From: Candidatus Methylomirabilota bacterium
GTDB lineage: Bacteria > Methylomirabilota > Methylomirabilia > Rokubacteriales > CSP1-6
Direction of reading: 5' to 3'
Length of the DNA: 64,000 nucleotides
NCBI GenBank assembly: GCA_035764725.1
Contig: DASTYT010000047.1
Span: forward strand, 1 to 64,000
A model generated the notes under the pieces. The model was not told the DNA's origin. It was given only the letters and a program-made list of their open reading frames with translations, and ran no database searches. Made by a program: the position numbers and the translations under genes. Shown here piece after piece: positions 60,929-64,000 of this stretch. How positions within the stretch are numbered: position 1 is the first letter of the stretch; each line of letters opens with the position of its first letter.

Positions 60929-62123
60929 CCGCTTCGGCGGGCCGAGGGTAAGCCGGGCGCCGCGCGCGGGCCCGCTCCAGCAGCACGAAGGTCAGGAGTC
61001 CCGCACACGCGCCCACCGCGCCCACCGCGAAGCCCGCGTGGAACGACAGCCGCTCGATGACGAACCCCACCAGCGCGGAGCCCAGCACCACGCCGACGTC
61101 CCACGAGGCGGACAGCGTGCCCATGGCGAGCCCGCGCTCGCGGTCGGGTGTGCGGTCCACCAGCAGCGCGATCATGGTCGGGTAGGTCAGCGAGGCGCCG
61201 GTGCCCAGGAAGAGCGCCCCCGCGATGAGCGTGGCGCCGCTGGGCGGCGCCGCCAGCATGAGAAAGCCCATGGCGGTCGCCGTCATGGACGGCCCCAGGA
61301 CCTGGACTCGCCCGACCTGGTCCGAGATCCCGCGCAGGAGGGCGCGGCAGAGGATCATCCACACCGAATAGAGGGCGAAGAACCAGCCGATCCAGCCGCC
61401 GAGCCCGTGGCGCTCGGCGTAGAGCGGCACGAAGCCCACGATGCTCGACTGGCCCAGCGTGATGAGGATCATCACCGCCGCCGCGCCCAGCGCGTGCCGG
61501 CTCCAGAGGCGCAAGCGGCCGCCCGCCGCATCGGGCCGGCCCGCGCCGGTGGGCGTCAGCAGGACGGTGAAGAGCAGGATGAGCGCGGCGAGCACGGTGA
61601 CGAGGTAGAAGTTCCACTCGATGCCGCCCAGGCGCAGGAGCGCGATGCCGGCGGGCGCGGCCACCGCCACCGCGAGCGAGGTCCCGAGATAGTAGAGGCC
61701 GAGAGCTTCTCCCCGCTGGGCGGGCGCGGTCGCCTGCGCGGCGAGCACGCCCGCCGCGGTGGAGATCAGCCCGTTGGCGAGGCCGACGCCGGCCATGAGG
61801 ACGATGAGGGCGCCCGGTGAGCCCGCGCCGTGCAGCCCCAGCGAGGTCAGGGCGAGGACCACGACGCCGGGGATCAGCACCACGCGGACGCCGTGGCGGT
61901 CCACCCAGCCCCCCACGACGGGGCGGAAGAACATCGCCACGCCCGCGGTCACCGAGAACATCAGGCCCACCTGCGTGCCGGTCGCGCCCAGCGCGGTGGC
62001 GCGAAAGGGCAGCACCGCGTTCAGCATGTAGGCGGCGACGTGGATGGCGATCGTGATCGCGAGCGCGCCGATGAGGGGGCGCGTGTAGAGCGCGCGCCCG
62101 CCCGCGCCCAGGACGCGGATCAC
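60924..62123 (-). CDS. MFS transporter
   Basis: 399 residues, about twelve hydrophobic segments. It shows the MFS loop 2-3 motif region GGWVDRHGVRVVLIPG and a second copy-like segment GISDQVGRVQVLGP in the C-terminal half. No SD is visible; it overlaps the membrane protein gene upstream by 4 nt. Efflux of an unknown compound is inferred from family only. It ends 9 nt before the uvrA start. Confidence 0.87.
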   Translation of the reverse strand: MIRVLGAGGRALYTRPLIGALAITIAIHVAAYMLNAVLPFRATALGATGTQVGLMFSVTAGVAMFFRPVVGGWVDRHGVRVVLIPGVVVLALTSLGLHGAGSPGALIVLMAGVGLANGLISTAAGVLAAQATAPAQRGEALGLYYLGTSLAVAVAAPAGIALLRLGGIEWNFYLVTVLAALILLFTVLLTPTGAGRPDAAGGRLRLWSRHALGAAAVMILITLGQSSIVGFVPLYAERHGLGGWIGWFFALYSVWMILCRALLRGISDQVGRVQVLGPSMTATAMGFLMLAAPPSGATLIAGALFLGTGASLTYPTMIALLVDRTPDRERGLAMGTLSASWDVGVVLGSALVGFVIERLSFHAGFAVGAVGACAGLLTFVLLERARARRPAYPRPAEAV

Positions 62124-63631
62124 CGGGTCCGGCGCCCGCCGCGCGTCGCCAGCCAGAGGGCGCCGAGCCCCGCCGGCACCGCGAGCAGCGCGGGCTGCTC
62201 GCAGAGGGCGCCGATGAGGCTTTCGGCCGGGCGCGCGAGGCCGGTCACGCGCCCCAGCAGGAGCAGGATCCCGTACACCGCGAGCGCGGTCACGCCGGCG
62301 ACCGTGGCGATTTCGGGCCGCTCGGCGGCATTCGGCAGGAGCGCCCGCGGCAGGAACACCGCCGCGCCGGCGCCCAGCGCGGTGAGACTGACGGCCCAGG
62401 GATCGACGTGCCAGAGGCTTGCGAGCGCCGCCACCACGAACACCATGGTCCAGAGACCGAGATCGCTGCCGATCTCGCCATCGCCCGCCGGATCAACCGC
62501 GGCCAGTCGCGCGCGGAGCGCCACGGTGGAGGCCATGAAGCTCGCACCCACCGCAACCACCAGCAGGAGCTGCAGCTGCACCCCGGTGGGACGCGCGACC
62601 ATCGCAAGGCCCGGCACATCGACCAGCCGATCGGGGGTGATCCCACCCATGAAGATCTCGGGCGCGGCCAGCACCGCATAGACTGCCCAGGCCTGGAGCG
62701 CCCAGAACGTGGCGAGCAGGATGGCGCCGACCAGGACGATTTCCCCGCGCGAGGCGCGGTCGGCCAGGGGCGGGCCGAACAATGCCACGCCGCCGCCCAA
62801 GAGCGTCACGCCGAGGCCCACGCTGGCCAGCGTGGCGACGATGCCCTGCGCTCCGCCGTCCGCCCAGACGAGCCCGGTGGCCGGGGCGCCGGGAACGCGG
62901 CGCCCGGCCTCGAACTTGACGCGCGCGCCGGGAGTGGGCTCGAGCTGATCGCCGGGCCGCAAGGTGAACGATTGTCCCGTGGCCAATGGCGCTTCACGAT
63001 CAAGAGTTTGGCGCCCTTCCCTGATACGCGTCCTCAAGGTCGTCTCGACGGCCGCCGTGATCCGGTGCGCCTCTTCGAAGCGCAACGGCTGTAGCCCCTG
63101 GGCGAGTCGGAGATCGCGCCCCTCGGTCACCCAGCGACTGGTGGGCGGAAAGACGAAGGCCGGGCGCTCCGACACCGCGCGCCACGCCGCGAGGGGCGAA
63201 AGCCCCGCGGAGGCGGACATCGCGATCAGCGGCATCAGCGCGCTCACCGCGGCCACGAACAGGAGCACGGGGACCGCGCGCTCCGCGCCCCGCCACGCGG
63301 TGAGGAGTAGCCCGCCCGCGGCGGCCAGGGCGATGCCGTGCCAGCGCGGGGCACCGAGCCGCGATCCGAGATCGCCCGCCAGCACGAGCCCCGCCCAGAT
63401 CAGCAGCGCGACCATGACGAAGAACGTGGCGACGTGCACCAGCGGGATGGGCGCGCGCGTCGTGTCGTCCGCCGGGAGGCGCGCGCGCAGCGCGAGCGCG
63501 AGCAGGGGCGCCACGACGATGAGGAGCCCGGGCCAGAGTCCAGCCGCGCCCTGCGCGACGAGCAGCGTGGGCACGGCCAGCCACGTCGCGGGGCCGAGCC
63601 ACGCGGCGAGGACCGCGCCGGCGGCCCTCAT
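62120..63631 (-). CDS. Unknown multi-pass membrane protein with an extramembrane domain
   Basis: 503 residues, not recognised. Five to six hydrophobic segments in the first 160 residues, a soluble domain of about 130 residues (RDLRLAQGLQPLRFEEAHRI; GQSFTLRPGDQLEPTPGARV), then about six more membrane segments. The soluble domain contains a beta-rich part that resembles nothing I can name. ATG 63631 overlaps the stop of the 61-residue membrane protein upstream (ATGA); the pair is co-translated and is followed by an MFS gene. Possibly a transporter or a membrane enzyme. Confidence 0.75.
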   Translation of the reverse strand: MRAAGAVLAAWLGPATWLAVPTLLVAQGAAGLWPGLLIVVAPLLALALRARLPADDTTRAPIPLVHVATFFVMVALLIWAGLVLAGDLGSRLGAPRWHGIALAAAGGLLLTAWRGAERAVPVLLFVAAVSALMPLIAMSASAGLSPLAAWRAVSERPAFVFPPTSRWVTEGRDLRLAQGLQPLRFEEAHRITAAVETTLRTRIREGRQTLDREAPLATGQSFTLRPGDQLEPTPGARVKFEAGRRVPGAPATGLVWADGGAQGIVATLASVGLGVTLLGGGVALFGPPLADRASRGEIVLVGAILLATFWALQAWAVYAVLAAPEIFMGGITPDRLVDVPGLAMVARPTGVQLQLLLVVAVGASFMASTVALRARLAAVDPAGDGEIGSDLGLWTMVFVVAALASLWHVDPWAVSLTALGAGAAVFLPRALLPNAAERPEIATVAGVTALAVYGILLLLGRVTGLARPAESLIGALCEQPALLAVPAGLGALWLATRGGRRTR

Positions 63632-63813
63632 CCGCGCGCGCCGCGGGCCAGCGCGGCGATCAGCGCGAGCGCCGGCGCGATCACGCCCCCGTACCACCAC
63701 ACGAGGGAGAGCGGACCGACGCGCACCTGGGCGACGTCACCAGGCAATGAGGCGAGGACGAGGAAGAGGGCCAGCAGCACGAGCAGGAAAACCCCGCTTG
63801 CTTTCCTCATCAC
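63628..63813 (-). CDS. Small two-helix membrane protein
   Basis: 61 residues with two hydrophobic helices (GVFLLVLLALFLVLASL and LVWWYGGVIAPALALIAALA) and a basic end GARG. Not recognised. The start is GTG 63813: TATAAT lies exactly 7 nt upstream. Two upstream in-frame codons would begin inside the promoter. It overlaps the large membrane gene and may be its small subunit. Confidence 0.65.
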   Translation of the reverse strand: MMRKASGVFLLVLLALFLVLASLPGDVAQVRVGPLSLVWWYGGVIAPALALIAALARGARG

Positions 63814-63820
63814 GGGCCGC

Positions 63821-63826
63821 ATTATA
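63821..63826 (-). promoter_or_regulatory. -10 box TATAAT, leaderless promoter
   Basis: On the minus strand a perfect TATAAT is followed after 7 nt (GCGGCCC) by GTG 63813. It lies in the 32-nt spacer between divergent genes; the plus-strand gene at 63846 has an ordinary Shine-Dalgarno. Confidence 0.6.
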
Positions 63827-63845
63827 GGCGAACAAAGGAGAAGAC

Positions 63846-64000
63846 ATGAGCGAGCGCATCCAGCGTGTCATGGTGGTGACGGCGCATCCCGACGATTCGG
63901 AGTTCGGCGCCGGCGGCACGATCGCCCGCCTCGTGCGGGAGGGCAAGCAGGTCAGCTACTGCATCGTCACCAATGGCAATAAGGGCTCGAGCGACCGCGC
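63846..64000 (+). CDS. PIG-L/LmbE-family deacetylase (5' part only)
   Basis: The first 51 residues of a GlcNAc-PI deacetylase-like protein; the gene runs off the window. The motif VVTAHPDDSEFGAGGT carries the zinc-binding His-Pro-Asp-Asp of LmbE-like N-acetylglucosaminyl deacetylases. AAAGGAG lies 5 nt before the ATG. Substrate unknown; family members deacetylate sugar or mycothiol-type (bacillithiol) precursors. Confidence 0.85.
   Translation, partial: MSERIQRVMVVTAHPDDSEFGAGGTIARLVREGKQVSYCIVTNGNKGSSDR

Overview
The window is GC-rich, densely coded bacterial chromosome with many 1-11 nt gene overlaps. It carries no phage, CRISPR array, rRNA or recognisable transposase. Gene content is that of a free-living Gram-negative heterotroph: an NAD-type formate dehydrogenase, UbiD/UbiA/UbiE quinone genes, a dipeptide-type ABC importer, many secreted and lipoprotein genes, and a PEP-CTERM protein. 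A Candidatus Rokubacteria / Methylomirabilota-like soil bacterium would fit, but that is a guess from gene style, not from a marker gene.

Layout. 1-4.3 kb: tRNA-Glu and tRNA-Gln behind one sigma-70 promoter, HU, and a very large hybrid sensor kinase. 4.6-10.4 kb: a secreted metallo-beta-lactamase-fold hydrolase, then an overlapping cassette of GldA/GldF/GldG-like ABC proteins, a DUF4340-like protein and a HupE-like protein. 10.5-20.9 kb: a half-size permease, ubiD-ubiA-ubiE, queE-queC, a NuoE/NuoF-type and a molybdopterin formate dehydrogenase subunit, and a HAD hydrolase. 20.9-36.3 kb: mixed genes on both strands, including a DUF4015 protein with a deacetylase, a serine hydrolase-NamZ fusion, a radical SAM/DCC/SDR operon and an enolase-superfamily enzyme. 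36.4-44.2 kb: a five-gene peptide-type ABC importer facing a DapA-like aldolase and a class III aminotransferase. 44.2-56.7 kb: thioredoxin-fold proteins, a TPP enzyme, superoxide dismutase, two aminotransferases, a PEP-CTERM protein, HNH and crotonase genes. 56.7-64 kb: pyk, uvrA, an MFS transporter, an unknown membrane pair and the start of a LmbE-like deacetylase.

The main discovery is two apparent selenoproteins that ordinary gene calling would truncate. A two-domain glutaredoxin-like protein (44632-45273) and a glutaredoxin-DinB-like fusion (51946-52704) each have an in-frame TGA exactly where the first Cys of the redox CxxC motif belongs. In each case homologous-looking sequence continues on both sides, and a bacterial-SECIS-like hairpin lies just downstream. 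The formate dehydrogenase in the same window uses Cys, not Sec.

Other unusual signals: (i) about a dozen transcription units have a -10 box only 6-8 nt from the start codon and no Shine-Dalgarno, suggesting widespread leaderless mRNA; (ii) five convergent gene pairs overlap by exactly CTAG, giving both genes a TAG stop; (iii) a 1.2 kb lower-GC segment carrying the PEP-CTERM gene appears inserted at an operon junction and is flanked by a 25-bp direct repeat that restores the 3' end of the interrupted gene; (iv) a 31/32-identical intergenic repeat sits beside two unrelated genes; (v) a sigma-54-type promoter precedes a small membrane protein / lipoprotein / superoxide dismutase group.
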